Positions 17,684 to 26,812 are shown, counted from the stretch's first letter. The stretch is DNA of 64,000 nt from Allobacillus halotolerans (GCF_028743495.1 NZ_CP117968.1); one strand, 5' to 3'. Numbers and translations are program-made. Notes: generated by a model from the sequence alone, not told the origin.

Positions 17684-18220
17684 ATGAGTAAAATATTAAA
17701 AATTCTATTTTTGTCAAGTTTCATTTCAATCAGCTTTGGCTTCAGTACAGTTTCTGCATCGGATTTCAGTAAAGATAATCAATCAACAAAATACTATTGG
17801 GATGCCGTGCCATACTTGGCTACAGAAACTGAATTAAACTATGAAGAGAGAGTTGGTACACAGGCAATATGGTATGATGACTGGGGGAAGGGTACGCTAA
17901 ATTTAACGGCGTCTAATAATGGGATTGCCGGAGAAGCTCAACCCACGGCTTATCCAGTTTCTAGAATAACAGCTAATGCTCAAACTGAAAGAGATGATGC
18001 TCTTGGTACATCTTCTGTTGTTGTGATACTAATGAGAGATGGACAGGAAATTGATAGAGACGGTAGTACTCCGCCATTTGCTAAAACTGCTTCTGCCTCT
18101 GCTGTTGCTTATCCTGGTATTGTACCGGTTGGAACAGAATATAGAGCTCATGGGACACATACGATAACTAAACCCTATGGACACTCAGTTGGGTATACTG
18201 GTGACAGTTTAAGCTATTAA
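17684..18220 (+). CDS. Secreted protein of unknown function
   Basis: A 178-residue chain with a clear Sec signal peptide: MSKILK, then the hydrophobic stretch ILFLSSFISISFGFS and a likely cleavage after VSA (about residue 25). The mature part is rich in Thr, Ser, Ala and Tyr and has no Cys; motifs such as TASNNGIAGEAQPTAY do not point to a family I recognise. AAGGAGGGG lies about 12 bp before the ATG. A terminator follows, then a lipoprotein gene on the same strand that may be partly co-transcribed. Confidence 0.75.
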   Translation: MSKILKILFLSSFISISFGFSTVSASDFSKDNQSTKYYWDAVPYLATETELNYEERVGTQAIWYDDWGKGTLNLTASNNGIAGEAQPTAYPVSRITANAQTERDDALGTSSVVVILMRDGQEIDRDGSTPPFAKTASASAVAYPGIVPVGTEYRAHGTHTITKPYGHSVGYTGDSLSY

Positions 18221-18250
18221 AAAAAGAGGCTATTCTCGGCCTCTTTTTTA
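18220..18250 (+). terminator. Terminator after the secreted-protein gene
   Basis: AAAAAGAGGC and GCCTCTTTTTT pair around an 8-nt loop. It lies between the two exported-protein genes and could attenuate transcription of the second. Confidence 0.85.
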
Positions 18251-18267
18251 CTTTGGGGAGGGATATA

Positions 18268-19278
18268 GTGAAAAAAGGTATCTTGATTATATTTTTTTTA
18301 ATAGCTATTGCGTTACTGTATAGTTGCAATAACGAAGACACAAGTGATATCTCGTTTACCATCCAAGAGGAAACTCATAAGGATGAAAACATACTTATCC
18401 AACCCACAGATCTAGAAGAGCTTGGGTTTAAACCTCATTACAAAATACAAATTGAAGTTGAAGATGAATTTTCCTCTTCAGTAAATTTGCTGGGTGAAGA
18501 ATTGGAATATCTTCGTCCTGTGGAGCACACTGCAACATTTGATTTAATTGTAGATATAGATAGCCCGGTAAATAAAAATTTCAGACTCATGATTTGGGAT
18601 AGTGATCGTTTTCTTCCAATACAAGTTAATGATGAGGAAGACGATACAAAGATATATTATGATATAGATTTACCATCAGGAAACCATTCAATTTCTCTAA
18701 CTAATCTAATCGAGTTTGAAGAGAATTTTGATTTTAAAGAGATTGCATTTATTTTTTTAGATAAAGACGCGCCGGTCGATACGAATCTTCGGTATAGTCC
18801 AATACGGATGCATATAAGTAATTCAGATAACTTGTCACTGGTAGAAACAGATAACAAAGATACATATGAAGAAGATTCTTCGTTGTTAGAGCCAAGTGAT
18901 CTCACAAGTGAACGAGCTGCATTAGAATTGGCGATTTTAGATCATAATAAAAAGAAGTTAAATACAATTGGAATCACTGACCAGAGTCACTATATATCCA
19001 TTGAGCAAGTGAATACTGACGTGATGGAGAAAGTGGTATTTTTTAATATTGAAGGTGAGGTTTATGAAGAATTTACAACTAAACATCCGATAGGAAAAAA
19101 GGCCATCATCCCAATACCTGATGAGATTATTGATAACATAGGCGAAACAGATTATTACGTATTGATTGATCATAATTTTGGAAAGAGCGGATTAAAAAAG
19201 ATAAAAAATATAATGCAGGGTAGCGCAGAACCATTTGCTAATTATTCTTATATCTACAAAATTGGGGCTGCTGATTAG
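18268..19278 (+). CDS. Lipoprotein of unknown function
   Basis: Starts at a GTG with GGGAGGG 7 bp upstream; an in-frame TTG at 18253 overlaps that site and is rejected. The 336-residue protein has a lipoprotein signal peptide (MKKGILIIFFLIAIALLYSC) with the lipidated Cys at residue 20, followed by an acidic linker. The body is rich in Asp and Glu. The family was not recognised. Its position behind the secreted 178-residue protein suggests that the two act together at the cell surface. Confidence 0.78.
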   Translation: MKKGILIIFFLIAIALLYSCNNEDTSDISFTIQEETHKDENILIQPTDLEELGFKPHYKIQIEVEDEFSSSVNLLGEELEYLRPVEHTATFDLIVDIDSPVNKNFRLMIWDSDRFLPIQVNDEEDDTKIYYDIDLPSGNHSISLTNLIEFEENFDFKEIAFIFLDKDAPVDTNLRYSPIRMHISNSDNLSLVETDNKDTYEEDSSLLEPSDLTSERAALELAILDHNKKKLNTIGITDQSHYISIEQVNTDVMEKVVFFNIEGEVYEEFTTKHPIGKKAIIPIPDEIIDNIGETDYYVLIDHNFGKSGLKKIKNIMQGSAEPFANYSYIYKIGAAD

Positions 19279-19328
19279 GAAATCTAAATAAATGCTTTTT
19301 GTTATTGAACCACACACTTAATACGGTT

Positions 19329-19361
19329 CGGCTAAGATGTCATCATCTTGGCCGATTTTTT
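19329..19361 (+). terminator. Terminator of the lipoprotein gene
   Basis: CGGCTAAGATG and CATCTTGGCCG pair (one mismatch or G-U) and are followed by ATTTTTTAG. Confidence 0.85.
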
Positions 19362-19499
19362 AGCTTATCCGTCTCAAGACTACTTCTGTCTCATCCTGCC
19401 TCCATTATTACCACTATTCTATTGCAAAAAACAATTAAGTCGTTTATCATTTAGTATAACTAATATTTAAATATTGCATAATTGAATGAAGGTGACTGA

Positions 19500-20633
19500 A
19501 TGGAAAGAAATTTATTAATCCCAACTTATCCGAAAACAAAATTACGGATGACTGAGTCTGTTGGCGTAAGTGTATTAACGAATATCCAACTACTCGATTA
19601 TTGTTTAAATAATTCGGCTGTTGAATCGAAATGGGTAAAGGACTTTGCAAAAGCATTACCTGAGAATTTAAAAAAAGATCTTCGCGTTTTGAGGACTATT
19701 TTTGCTCATGGTGTTATTCTTCGTGATTATTATTTAAAGCATCAAACTTCGATCAATCAAGATTGGGATGATTTTAGAGAGTGGTGGGAAACGTTTTCCG
19801 AAACAGATGTATTGGAACTTGTTATATACGGCATTCAAGAAAATATGGCCTATTATGAAAAATATTTGCCAAGCGATCCTTCAGTCGATGAAAAACTACA
19901 AGAAATCAGTTTAGAGTCAGAACAACTAAAAGTTCTTTCCAATCGGGAAAAAGCAATTTCAATCGTATTGGAAAGCTGGTCGGTGAAGGATTTTGAAGAA
20001 TTAGCTTCTCTATTTAATGATTTAAAAGGGGTCAAAGAACGGATCATCCGCCTACTGGATGGAGTTTGGAATTCAGGGTTTCAGGCTTGTTGGCAATCCA
20101 GTAAGAGTCGTATTGTTGGATGGAAAGAAAATCAGCTCTCAAAGCTGTCTAATCCTTATGGTATGAATGAAGAAGCCATTTTTGACATAACAGGTTTATA
20201 CCCGGATACCATGGAAAAAGAAGAGATGAATCGAGTACATGAATTAACGTTCATACCCGTTCCGAATATGGGAAGGTTATTGTCTTTTCTCAAGTTCAAT
20301 CGTCATGGTTTTCTCATGTTTGAACCAACGTCGACGAACGATTATGCATCCGCTGAGAAGAATAATTCAGCAGAGGTTAATCTCGCGTTTGAGGGGCTAG
20401 GGGATTCAACAAGACTGCAGATCATTCATCTATTGGCCAAAAACGATGAAATGTTCGCTCAGCAAATTGTGAATGAATTGAATCTCAAACAAAGTTCGGT
20501 TTCTCGTCATTTGAATTATTTGCACAAAACAAACCTCGTTTCCGTCAGGCAAGAAGGAAACACAAAGTATTATTCAATCAATCAAAATGAAATCAAAAAA
20601 GTGATTTACGTATTGGAAAACCTGTTGAAGTAA
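19500..20633 (+). CDS. ArsR-type regulator with large N-terminal domain
   Basis: A 377-residue protein whose last 90 residues form an ArsR winged helix (LGDSTRLQIIHLLAKND, FAQQIVNELNLKQSSVSRHLNYL, GNTKYYSIN). The first 280 residues are helical and resemble the DUF5937-type N-terminus found on some ArsR regulators. No Cys-based metal site is visible, so metal sensing is unlikely. It reads directly into the VOC gene 18 bp downstream, forming an operon with VOC and GNAT enzymes. GAAGGTGA lies about 6 bp before the ATG. Confidence 0.82.
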   Translation: MERNLLIPTYPKTKLRMTESVGVSVLTNIQLLDYCLNNSAVESKWVKDFAKALPENLKKDLRVLRTIFAHGVILRDYYLKHQTSINQDWDDFREWWETFSETDVLELVIYGIQENMAYYEKYLPSDPSVDEKLQEISLESEQLKVLSNREKAISIVLESWSVKDFEELASLFNDLKGVKERIIRLLDGVWNSGFQACWQSSKSRIVGWKENQLSKLSNPYGMNEEAIFDITGLYPDTMEKEEMNRVHELTFIPVPNMGRLLSFLKFNRHGFLMFEPTSTNDYASAEKNNSAEVNLAFEGLGDSTRLQIIHLLAKNDEMFAQQIVNELNLKQSSVSRHLNYLHKTNLVSVRQEGNTKYYSINQNEIKKVIYVLENLLK

Positions 20634-20651
20634 TTGAATGGAGGATGCCAT

Positions 20652-21023
20652 ATGTCAAAATTTCATTTAGATAGAGTAAACACGGTCATCATACCTGTAA
20701 AGGATTTGAATGAATCGATCCAATTTTACGAGGAAGTACTTCAGTTACGTAAAGGATATGTTGATGAAAGCATGGCATATTTCTCTTTTGGCTCGGATGG
20801 GAATGAAACAACGATACTGCTTCATGTCATCGATCAACCTGAACCAGTCGAAAAAGGGATTGTGATCGAGTTATCGGTAGATGATGTGGTATCAGCCATT
20901 ACATCCATTAAAGAAGCAGGCGGACTAGTCGCACAGGAACCGATTGATCGCGATTGGGGAGTGAAGGAAGCTGTCATTGTTGATCCAAATGGATATAAAT
21001 TATGGATCTCTCAACCTATTTAA
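20652..21023 (+). CDS. Glyoxalase/bleomycin-resistance (VOC) family protein
   Basis: A 123-residue VOC-fold protein. The pattern VNTVIIPVKDLNESIQFYEEVL at the start and KEAVIVDPNGYKLWI at the end are the two family hallmarks; the terminal Glu of the metal triad is replaced by Lys (GYKLW in place of G-x-x-x-E). It may therefore bind a ligand rather than catalyse. The start is the ATG at 20652, with TGGAGG 7 bp ahead. It lies in an operon with the ArsR regulator upstream and a GNAT enzyme downstream. Confidence 0.82.
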   Translation: MSKFHLDRVNTVIIPVKDLNESIQFYEEVLQLRKGYVDESMAYFSFGSDGNETTILLHVIDQPEPVEKGIVIELSVDDVVSAITSIKEAGGLVAQEPIDRDWGVKEAVIVDPNGYKLWISQPI

Positions 21024-21052
21024 TGAAGATTTATAGAAGAGGGAGAATAAAA

Positions 21053-21505
21053 ATGATGATTACAAAACCGATTCCAGAACATACAGAAGCGATTAGCAAA
21101 ATTTGCTCGGATGGCTGGCGCCAGACGGTTCAAGGTATTTACGATGAAGAATACCAAGCAAAAAACGTAGAATATTGGTATAACCACAAAAAAGTATTAA
21201 ACGATATTCAAAATGGTACATATACGCATGTAGCAATCATTGACGATCAAGTTGTCGGGACAATTGGCGGTGTCCTCAGCAAAGAAGGTGTGAGTGAAAT
21301 CTATGTTTTCTATATTGATGAAACATATCGCTACCAAGGGATTGGTTCAAAATTATTAGATGAATTTACGGCTGAGCATAAGAAGAATGGAGCGACGGTG
21401 CAGTATGCTTCCGTGCAAGAAGGTAACGATTTGGGTATACCTTTCTATTTGTCCAAAGGGTTCAAAAAAAGCGATGAGAATGATCGATATTGGCGGTATA
21501 TTTAA
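21053..21505 (+). CDS. GNAT-family N-acetyltransferase
   Basis: A 150-residue acetyltransferase with the acetyl-CoA loop DETYRYQGIGSKLLDEF (about residues 88-104) and the C-terminal EGNDLGIPFYLSKGFKKSD typical of the fold. AGAGGGAG lies 7-8 bp before the ATG at 21053. It is the last gene of the ArsR-VOC-GNAT operon, closed by a strong terminator. The substrate is unknown; detoxification would fit the neighbours. Confidence 0.85.
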   Translation: MMITKPIPEHTEAISKICSDGWRQTVQGIYDEEYQAKNVEYWYNHKKVLNDIQNGTYTHVAIIDDQVVGTIGGVLSKEGVSEIYVFYIDETYRYQGIGSKLLDEFTAEHKKNGATVQYASVQEGNDLGIPFYLSKGFKKSDENDRYWRYI

Positions 21506-21540
21506 GGCTTCTAGGAAAAATAAATAACAATCTTAGTTTT

Positions 21541-21575
21541 GGCTAGCTCTATGTAAGGGCTAGCCTTTTTCTTTT
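21541..21575 (+). terminator. Terminator of the ArsR-VOC-GNAT operon
   Basis: GGCTAGC and GCTAGCC pair around a short loop and are followed by TTTTTCTTTT. Confidence 0.9.
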
Positions 21576-21792
21576 GAATCGAAATGCTCCTTTTTTAAAT
21601 TTACTCAAGAAAATTCCAATCAAATGAAACTTTCCACTTATAACCTTCGTTACATAGATGCCAATACAAAGTAATGCGACAAAATATGTCTAATCATAAC
21701 AAAATTTAGAACTAATTTAACCAATATTTTGATATGATGTAATGAGATACATAAATTATTAGGTAATTTCTATTAGAAAAGAGGGTTTTCAG

Positions 21793-23622
21793 ATGACAAA
21801 ATTTCATGGATATTTACGTAATCATCCATTGGCAGTCGATGTAAATGAGATGGAAGATGAATTTCATTATAGGGATGAATCGATTTTTCTAGGGTACAAT
21901 CAAGTGACTATGGATGCTCCACCGGAAGGGAAGATTTTTGAAAAAGAACGAGTTGTCATAGTTTTCGATGGGGCAATCTACAATGTGAAAGAGCTACGAG
22001 CAAAACTGGAAGATAGCGGTTATTCTTTTTCAACGACATTGGAAACAGAAGTCCTGTTAGCCATGTATATGGATCAAAAGGAAAAAATGCTCGATCAATT
22101 ACGTGGTATGTTCAGCTTATTGATTTGGGATAAGGAAGAGAAAGAGTTGTTTGGAGCAAGGGATCCATTTGGCATCAAACCGTTCTTTTATTTAGAAAGT
22201 GAAGCGGGCCTTTCCGTTTCCGGAGAAGTGAAGTATCTGGTTGATGGAGAGAAAGAAGAACTAAACATAGAGGGATTACATCATTATCTGACCTACCAAT
22301 ACGTACCTGAACCACAAGTGATGCAACAAGAAATCAAACGGCTACAACCAGGTCATTATTTGACGAAAAGACCAGGCGAACCTATGGTGACCAATACGTA
22401 TTGGAAGCCGAGTTTTAATCCAAGCGAGAGAGTTTCAAATTCACAGTTGAAAGAAATAAGAGATACGGTAAGAGACTCCGTCCATACGCATGTGCAGTCA
22501 GATCGGCCAATTGGTGCATTTCTTTCCGGTGGCGTGGATTCAAGTGCCGTCGTAGCCTTGGCGAAGGAGATTCATCCGACCATCCAGACGTTTACTGTTG
22601 GATTTGAACGTGATGGGTATAGTGAAATTGATATTGCGAAGAATACCGCTCTTCAATTAGGTGTGGATAATCATCATTATGTCGTTGGGATCGATGAATT
22701 CATGGAAGAGCTGCCTAATATAATCGGAGAAATGGAAACACCTGTCGCAGATCCGGCCGCGATTCCGCTTTATTTTATCTCCAGAGAGGCGAAGAAACAG
22801 GTCGATGTCATCCTTTCCGGAGAAGGGGCAGATGAGTTGTTTGGCGGTTATAATATTTACCGTGAGCCTAATTCGTTAAGAATGTTTCACTATGTGCCGA
22901 AATCGATGCATTCAATGCTGAATCAGCTGGCAGAAAAATTGCCAGAAGGGATGCGAGGGAAAAGTTTCATTGAACGTGGAACGACCCCACTGGAGGATCG
23001 ATTTATCGGGAATGCGAAGCTCTTTAATGAGACTGAAAAAGCTTCCGTCTTAAAGAATTACAAAGCAGAATATGATTATCGGAAAATCACTGAGCCCTTA
23101 TACAACCAAGTATCGCATTACCCAGATATTCAAAAAATGCAGTACATTGACTTGCATACATGGGTACCCGGCGATATTCTCGTCAAGGCAAATCGGATGA
23201 CTGCTGCACATGGTCTGGAGATCCGCACACCGTTCATGGATCGGAAAGTATTCGAGGTTGCTTCCAAATTAACACCCGACCAGTGCGTTACAAAGGAAAC
23301 AACCAAGTATATGTTGCGGGAGGCTATGCGAGGAATTGTACCTGACTCCGTGTTGTATAACCGTAAGCTGGGATTCCCGGTGCCGATTCGTCATTGGTTA
23401 CAAAATGAACTATATGAATGGGCGAAAAATCTCATCGAAGAGAGTCCGACTGACCATTTGTTCAATAAAGAGTATGTCCTTGAATTATTGGAAGCCCACC
23501 GATTCGGTAAAATCGATTATTCCAGAAAGATCTGGGCGGTGTTGGTCTTTATCATTTGGCACCAACAATATATGGAGCAAGAAAATCTTGGGGAGGAAAT
23601 CCTCAGTGAAACTTTGGTTTAA
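21793..23622 (+). CDS. asnO: Asparagine synthetase B-like protein with dead glutaminase domain
   Basis: The 609-residue protein is closest in pattern to B. subtilis AsnO (YisO). The synthetase half is intact: the PPi loop LSGGVDSS (residues 244-251), SGEGADELFGGY and KLGFPVPIRHWL. The glutaminase half has lost its active site. It starts MTKFHG where active enzymes start MCG, lacks the RGPD loop, and reads FDGAIYN for FNGEIYN and LETEVLL for SDTEVLL. It probably uses ammonia or serves another amidation role. AGAGGG lies about 8 bp upstream. It is monocistronic, with a terminator at 23636. Confidence 0.9.
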   Translation: MTKFHGYLRNHPLAVDVNEMEDEFHYRDESIFLGYNQVTMDAPPEGKIFEKERVVIVFDGAIYNVKELRAKLEDSGYSFSTTLETEVLLAMYMDQKEKMLDQLRGMFSLLIWDKEEKELFGARDPFGIKPFFYLESEAGLSVSGEVKYLVDGEKEELNIEGLHHYLTYQYVPEPQVMQQEIKRLQPGHYLTKRPGEPMVTNTYWKPSFNPSERVSNSQLKEIRDTVRDSVHTHVQSDRPIGAFLSGGVDSSAVVALAKEIHPTIQTFTVGFERDGYSEIDIAKNTALQLGVDNHHYVVGIDEFMEELPNIIGEMETPVADPAAIPLYFISREAKKQVDVILSGEGADELFGGYNIYREPNSLRMFHYVPKSMHSMLNQLAEKLPEGMRGKSFIERGTTPLEDRFIGNAKLFNETEKASVLKNYKAEYDYRKITEPLYNQVSHYPDIQKMQYIDLHTWVPGDILVKANRMTAAHGLEIRTPFMDRKVFEVASKLTPDQCVTKETTKYMLREAMRGIVPDSVLYNRKLGFPVPIRHWLQNELYEWAKNLIEESPTDHLFNKEYVLELLEAHRFGKIDYSRKIWAVLVFIIWHQQYMEQENLGEEILSETLV

Positions 23623-23635
23623 TATTGTTTCAATG

Positions 23636-23662
23636 GACCGGGAATCTCCGGTCTTTTTTTTT
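23636..23662 (+). terminator. Terminator of asnO
   Basis: GACCGG and CCGGTC pair around GAATCT, followed by T9. Confidence 0.92.
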
Positions 23663-23732
23663 GTTAGGATGGAATCGACACTTTTCTTTCCTTATAATGG
23701 AGATACTATTGTATTGGAAGGAAGCATTGAAA

Positions 23733-24599
23733 TTGTCGAGTATAGAAGAATCAGCAAAACGTATTCAACATCATGAGCAACAATTGCGCTGTCCGATTTG
23801 TCATCAGCCTATAAGAATAGGTGAATCAAATAAACTAATTTGTACGAATCGACATTCATTTGATCTGGCCAAACAAGGCTATGTGAATTTGTTGAATCAG
23901 CCTAGTGACAGTCAGTATGATAAAAAGTTGTTCGCTTCGAGGCGTCAAATCATAACGGAGACGGGTTTGTATCATCTTTTGCATAAAAAAATAGCTGAAA
24001 TCGTAGCTGAAAATTTACCGGAAGCTGGTCAGTATATGATATTGGATGCAGGAAGCGGAGAAGGATCACATCTGCATGAGGTTGTGAAGAGTCAGCAAGA
24101 ACCAACCGTTAGCGGTATTGGGATCGACATTTCAAAAGAAGGCGTCAAGATGGCAGCAGGGCAATACAAAGATCAAATGTGGTTTGTTGCAGACCTGGCC
24201 AATCTTCCTATAGCGGATCAATCAGTGGCGGTAATCATGAACATCCTTTCACCTGCGAATTATCAAGAGTTTAAACGCGTGTTAGTCGACGATGGGCTGA
24301 TTATTAAGGTCGTTCCACGGTCTGACTATCTGGCAGAACTTCGGGAAGCAATCGGGAAAAAAGAGGCGCAAGCGTATGATAATAAAAAAATTACGTCGCT
24401 CTTTGGTGAACACTTTCAATTGATTGATGTAATTTCATTAACAAATCAAGTGGAACTGACCGCACAAGAACGCAAGCATCTGTCCCAAATGGCACCACTC
24501 GCATGGCATGCCGATCAAGAAAAGATCGATCGATTCGTACATGGATCGTCTGGGAATGTGACAGTTGATCTGGATGTGTTGGTTGGGAAACATTCATGA
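23733..24599 (+). CDS. 23S rRNA (guanine-N1) methyltransferase, RlmA type
   Basis: The N-terminal zinc finger (CPICHQPI, then CTNRHSF) and HSFDLAKQGYVNLL are diagnostic of the RlmA/TlrB family, which methylates G745 or G748 of 23S rRNA. The SAM-binding motif DAGSGEGSHL lies near residue 110. The proposed start is the TTG at 23733, because GGAAGGAAG sits 8 bp ahead; an ATG at 23697 would extend the protein by 12 residues. The TlrB branch gives tylosin tolerance, so G745 and G748 activity cannot be separated here. Confidence 0.88.
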   Translation: MSSIEESAKRIQHHEQQLRCPICHQPIRIGESNKLICTNRHSFDLAKQGYVNLLNQPSDSQYDKKLFASRRQIITETGLYHLLHKKIAEIVAENLPEAGQYMILDAGSGEGSHLHEVVKSQQEPTVSGIGIDISKEGVKMAAGQYKDQMWFVADLANLPIADQSVAVIMNILSPANYQEFKRVLVDDGLIIKVVPRSDYLAELREAIGKKEAQAYDNKKITSLFGEHFQLIDVISLTNQVELTAQERKHLSQMAPLAWHADQEKIDRFVHGSSGNVTVDLDVLVGKHS

Positions 24600-24670
24600 T
24601 GAGAAAGAAGGTCGGATAGGCCGACGAAAGCGGCTGAAGTAAATAAAGTATTGGCGAAATATTGAGATAG

Positions 24671-24712
24671 AATACAGTTGGGAGCATGAGCCTAGCTGTA
24701 TTTTTATTTTTT
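24671..24712 (+). terminator. Terminator of the rlmA-type gene
   Basis: AATACAG and CTGTATT pair around a GC-containing loop and are followed by TTTATTTTTT. Confidence 0.75.
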
Positions 24713-24718
24713 GCTACT

Positions 24719-25056
24719 GACCGCTTAAGATTGACCGCTGTAGCTCGTTGTTCTGGAAAGCCACCGAAAAAGGAGCTCTAGCCGCTGAATTATGAGTAGA
24801 ACCCGTTGAATAAAGCGAACGAGCCGCTGAATTATGCGAAGAAGCCGTTGAAAAGAGAGTCCTAGCCGCTTAATTCAGCATCCAAGCCGTCGAATAAAGT
24901 GAACAAGCCACCGAATTATACCATGAATTCTTGGTAACAGCATGACAGACTTAACATTTAAAATACCGAGCTAACCGCTCAGGGGTTCGCGCTAATTACT
25001 CATAGAAAGCGTCTAAACGTTCAAGATGCTAAGCTAATCGCTTAAGCAGTCGATTT
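24719..25056. repeat. Tandem repeat island A3: diverged 21-bp units
   Basis: The word GCCGCTGAAT or a variant recurs with the same base at 24761, 24782, 24803, 24824, 24845, 24866, 24887 and 24908, exactly 21 bp apart. A related C-T-A-A-[CT]-CG word at 24971, 24992, 25013 and 25034 is in the same register (63 bp after 24908). Between the conserved 6-10 bases the units differ widely. No reading frame persists and no gene lies in this gap of about 530 bp. Confidence 0.9.
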
Positions 25057-25135
25057 AAGTCTCCTTTCCGAATGGAGGATATGATATCCTAATGATAAGT
25101 TATTTGAAAAATCAAATAGGGAGAAGGTAAATGGA

Positions 25136-25852
25136 ATGACGTTCATTTTCCAAATGGCGCTTTGGATTCACGTGGTTGCGGGTTTTACAGCAATAGTGGT
25201 TTTGTGGGTTCCTATTTTAACGCGAAAAGGAAACAAACTTCACAGAAAATCCGGATGGGTATTTGTCATTTCAATGGCGAGCATTTCGGTGACGGCAATT
25301 TACATGGGGATTTATCGTCTGCTATGGACACCAGATATTGAAGCTGCTGCACGTTCGTTCTCGTGGTTTTTGATCTTTATTGCTATTTTGAGTGGTGCAT
25401 CCGTATGGTACGGATTACGCGTTTTGAAGTTCAAGCGAAGAAACCACCCACATCGGCAGTTGCTCGATTTATTATTTCCTCTTGCTTTGCTTGTCTCAAG
25501 TATAGCGGTGATGATCTACGGTTGGGTTATTGGATTTCCATTACTCCAATATTTCCCGATTGTCGGCCTTTTTCTTGGAGGCACACAGCTCGTTTACTGG
25601 GTGACTGTTCCAAAATATCGTTCCCACTGGGTGGTGGAACACATCAGTGGAATGCTTGCAAGCTCCATTGCGGCGATCACCGCATTTGTCGTATTCGGTG
25701 CGCCTCGACTGCTCCAAGTTGAATCCGTGAGCCTATTCATTTGGTTTCTTCCAACCATTGTATTTACGCCGATGATTATTGTATTTACAAACTATTATGG
25801 TCGGAAGTTTGCTGGAAAGGTTCCTGCGGCTGGTCGAAAAAGGCATGGTTAA
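25136..25852 (+). CDS. Multi-pass membrane protein, DUF2306-like
   Basis: A 238-residue protein with seven or eight hydrophobic helices. The segment LHRKSGWVFVISM after the second helix and the early WIHVVAGFTA resemble the DUF2306 family, in which conserved His residues may bind heme or metal; that link is tentative. The C-terminus is basic. GGGAGAAGG lies about 9 bp upstream. It is flanked on both sides by 21-bp repeat islands (A3 and A4), so it appears as a lone gene embedded in repeats. Confidence 0.7.
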   Translation: MTFIFQMALWIHVVAGFTAIVVLWVPILTRKGNKLHRKSGWVFVISMASISVTAIYMGIYRLLWTPDIEAAARSFSWFLIFIAILSGASVWYGLRVLKFKRRNHPHRQLLDLLFPLALLVSSIAVMIYGWVIGFPLLQYFPIVGLFLGGTQLVYWVTVPKYRSHWVVEHISGMLASSIAAITAFVVFGAPRLLQVESVSLFIWFLPTIVFTPMIIVFTNYYGRKFAGKVPAAGRKRHG

Positions 25853-25907
25853 AAGCTTTTTGAAATAGCTAAGGTTTTGTTGATTAGAAAAGTAACTTAG
25901 GTGTGAT

Positions 25908-26198
25908 TATCAGTAGTTAGCGTGAGTTTATCAACAATCAGCGTGGCTGTATCGGCAGTTAGCAGTGTTTTATCAACAGTTAGGGTATCTGTATCGACAG
26001 TCAGCAGTGTTTTATCAACAGTTAGAGCAGCTGTATCGACAGTTAGTAGCATCTCATCAACAGTTAGAATGACTCTATCAACAGTCAGCACGGCTTTATC
26101 AACAGTTAGAGTGGCTGTATCGGCAGTTAGAAGCGTTTTATCAACAGTTAGAGCAGTTGTCGACAGTTAGCTACACTTTATCAATAGTCGGAAGTAAT
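25908..26198. repeat. Tandem repeat island A4: 21-bp TATCAACAGTTAG units in a 42-bp higher order
   Basis: Twelve units of exactly 21 bp run from 25908 to 26159, each starting TATC[AG]ACAGT[TC]AG; a 2-bp deletion then shifts the last, decayed units to about 26198. In much of the array, units ending in CTG alternate with units ending in TTT, so a 42-bp higher-order repeat exists. Frames are open on both strands because 21 is a multiple of three; no start signal supports a protein. Confidence 0.95.
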
Positions 26199-26215
26199 TT
26201 ATCGGGAGGAATAGC

Positions 26216-26643
26216 TTGATTCGAAAAGCAACAATGGAAGATGTAAGTGAATTAGCTCGTTTGATGGGGGGTTAGGGTATCCAACAACAGACGAGGAGAT
26301 GAAAGGTAGATTTAAAAATATAGGCACAAATCTCTTATATAATACGCAAGTAGCGGAAGTGAATGGGAACATCGCTGGAATGATAGGGATGAACCTTGGC
26401 TACCACTACGAAAAGAATGGTAATTACATAAGGATCGTTGCTTTAGTTGTTGATCAAAATTATCGGAGACAAGGAATTGGTGAGCGGTTAATCCAAACAG
26501 CTGAGGAATGGGCTAGAGAAAAGGGAGCTACTAAATTAGTTTTGAATAGTGGTAATCGAGACGAGCGGAGCGATGCGCAACAATTTTATAAAGATAGAGG
26601 TTTTGAAGGAAAGGCAACGGGTTTCTACAAGGATCTTATTTAG
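26216..26643 (+). pseudogene. GNAT acetyltransferase with a frameshift in a G-run
   Basis: Translation should start at the TTG at 26216 (GGGAGGA upstream) and gives MIRKATMEDVSELARLMGG before a TAG at 26273. One extra G in the G6 run at 26266-26271 would continue as LGYPTTDEEMKGRF, the exact pattern of this GNAT subfamily. The rest is complete, with the acetyl-CoA loop DQNYRRQGIGERLIQ and RDERSDAQQFYKDRGF. It is therefore a one-base frameshift at a homopolymer, which could be a pseudogene, a phase-variable switch or a sequencing error. The gene is sandwiched between repeat islands A4 and A5. Confidence 0.85.
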
Positions 26644-26653
26644 TGGGGTCTGG

Positions 26654-26800
26654 CTTCAGTGTTGTTGTGTCAGGCTTCAATGTTAATTCTTCAGTCATCA
26701 GTGTTCAAACACTCGGCTTCAGTGTTCATCTTTCGAGCTTCAGTGTTCAACCACCAGGCTTCAATGTTCATTTACTTTGGTTCAGTGTTTACTCGCACTC
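26654..26800. repeat. Tandem repeat island A5: seven 21-bp CTTCAGTGTT units
   Basis: Seven units of exactly 21 bp start with CTTCAGTGTT or a one-base variant (CTTCAATGTT, CATCAGTGTT, GTTCAGTGTT); the other 11 bases vary freely. It begins 10 bp after the stop of the acetyltransferase pseudogene. The core word is shared with island A7, 22 kb away. On the minus strand the repeated peptide N-T-E-A is broken by stop codons, so it is not coding. Confidence 0.93.
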
Positions 26801-26812
26801 GCCACATAAAAA

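Noticed and set aside
25897..26170. Repetitive peptides (LTVD... and STVR...) over island A4
   Set aside because: Open on both strands, no start signals; read as noncoding 21-bp repeats.
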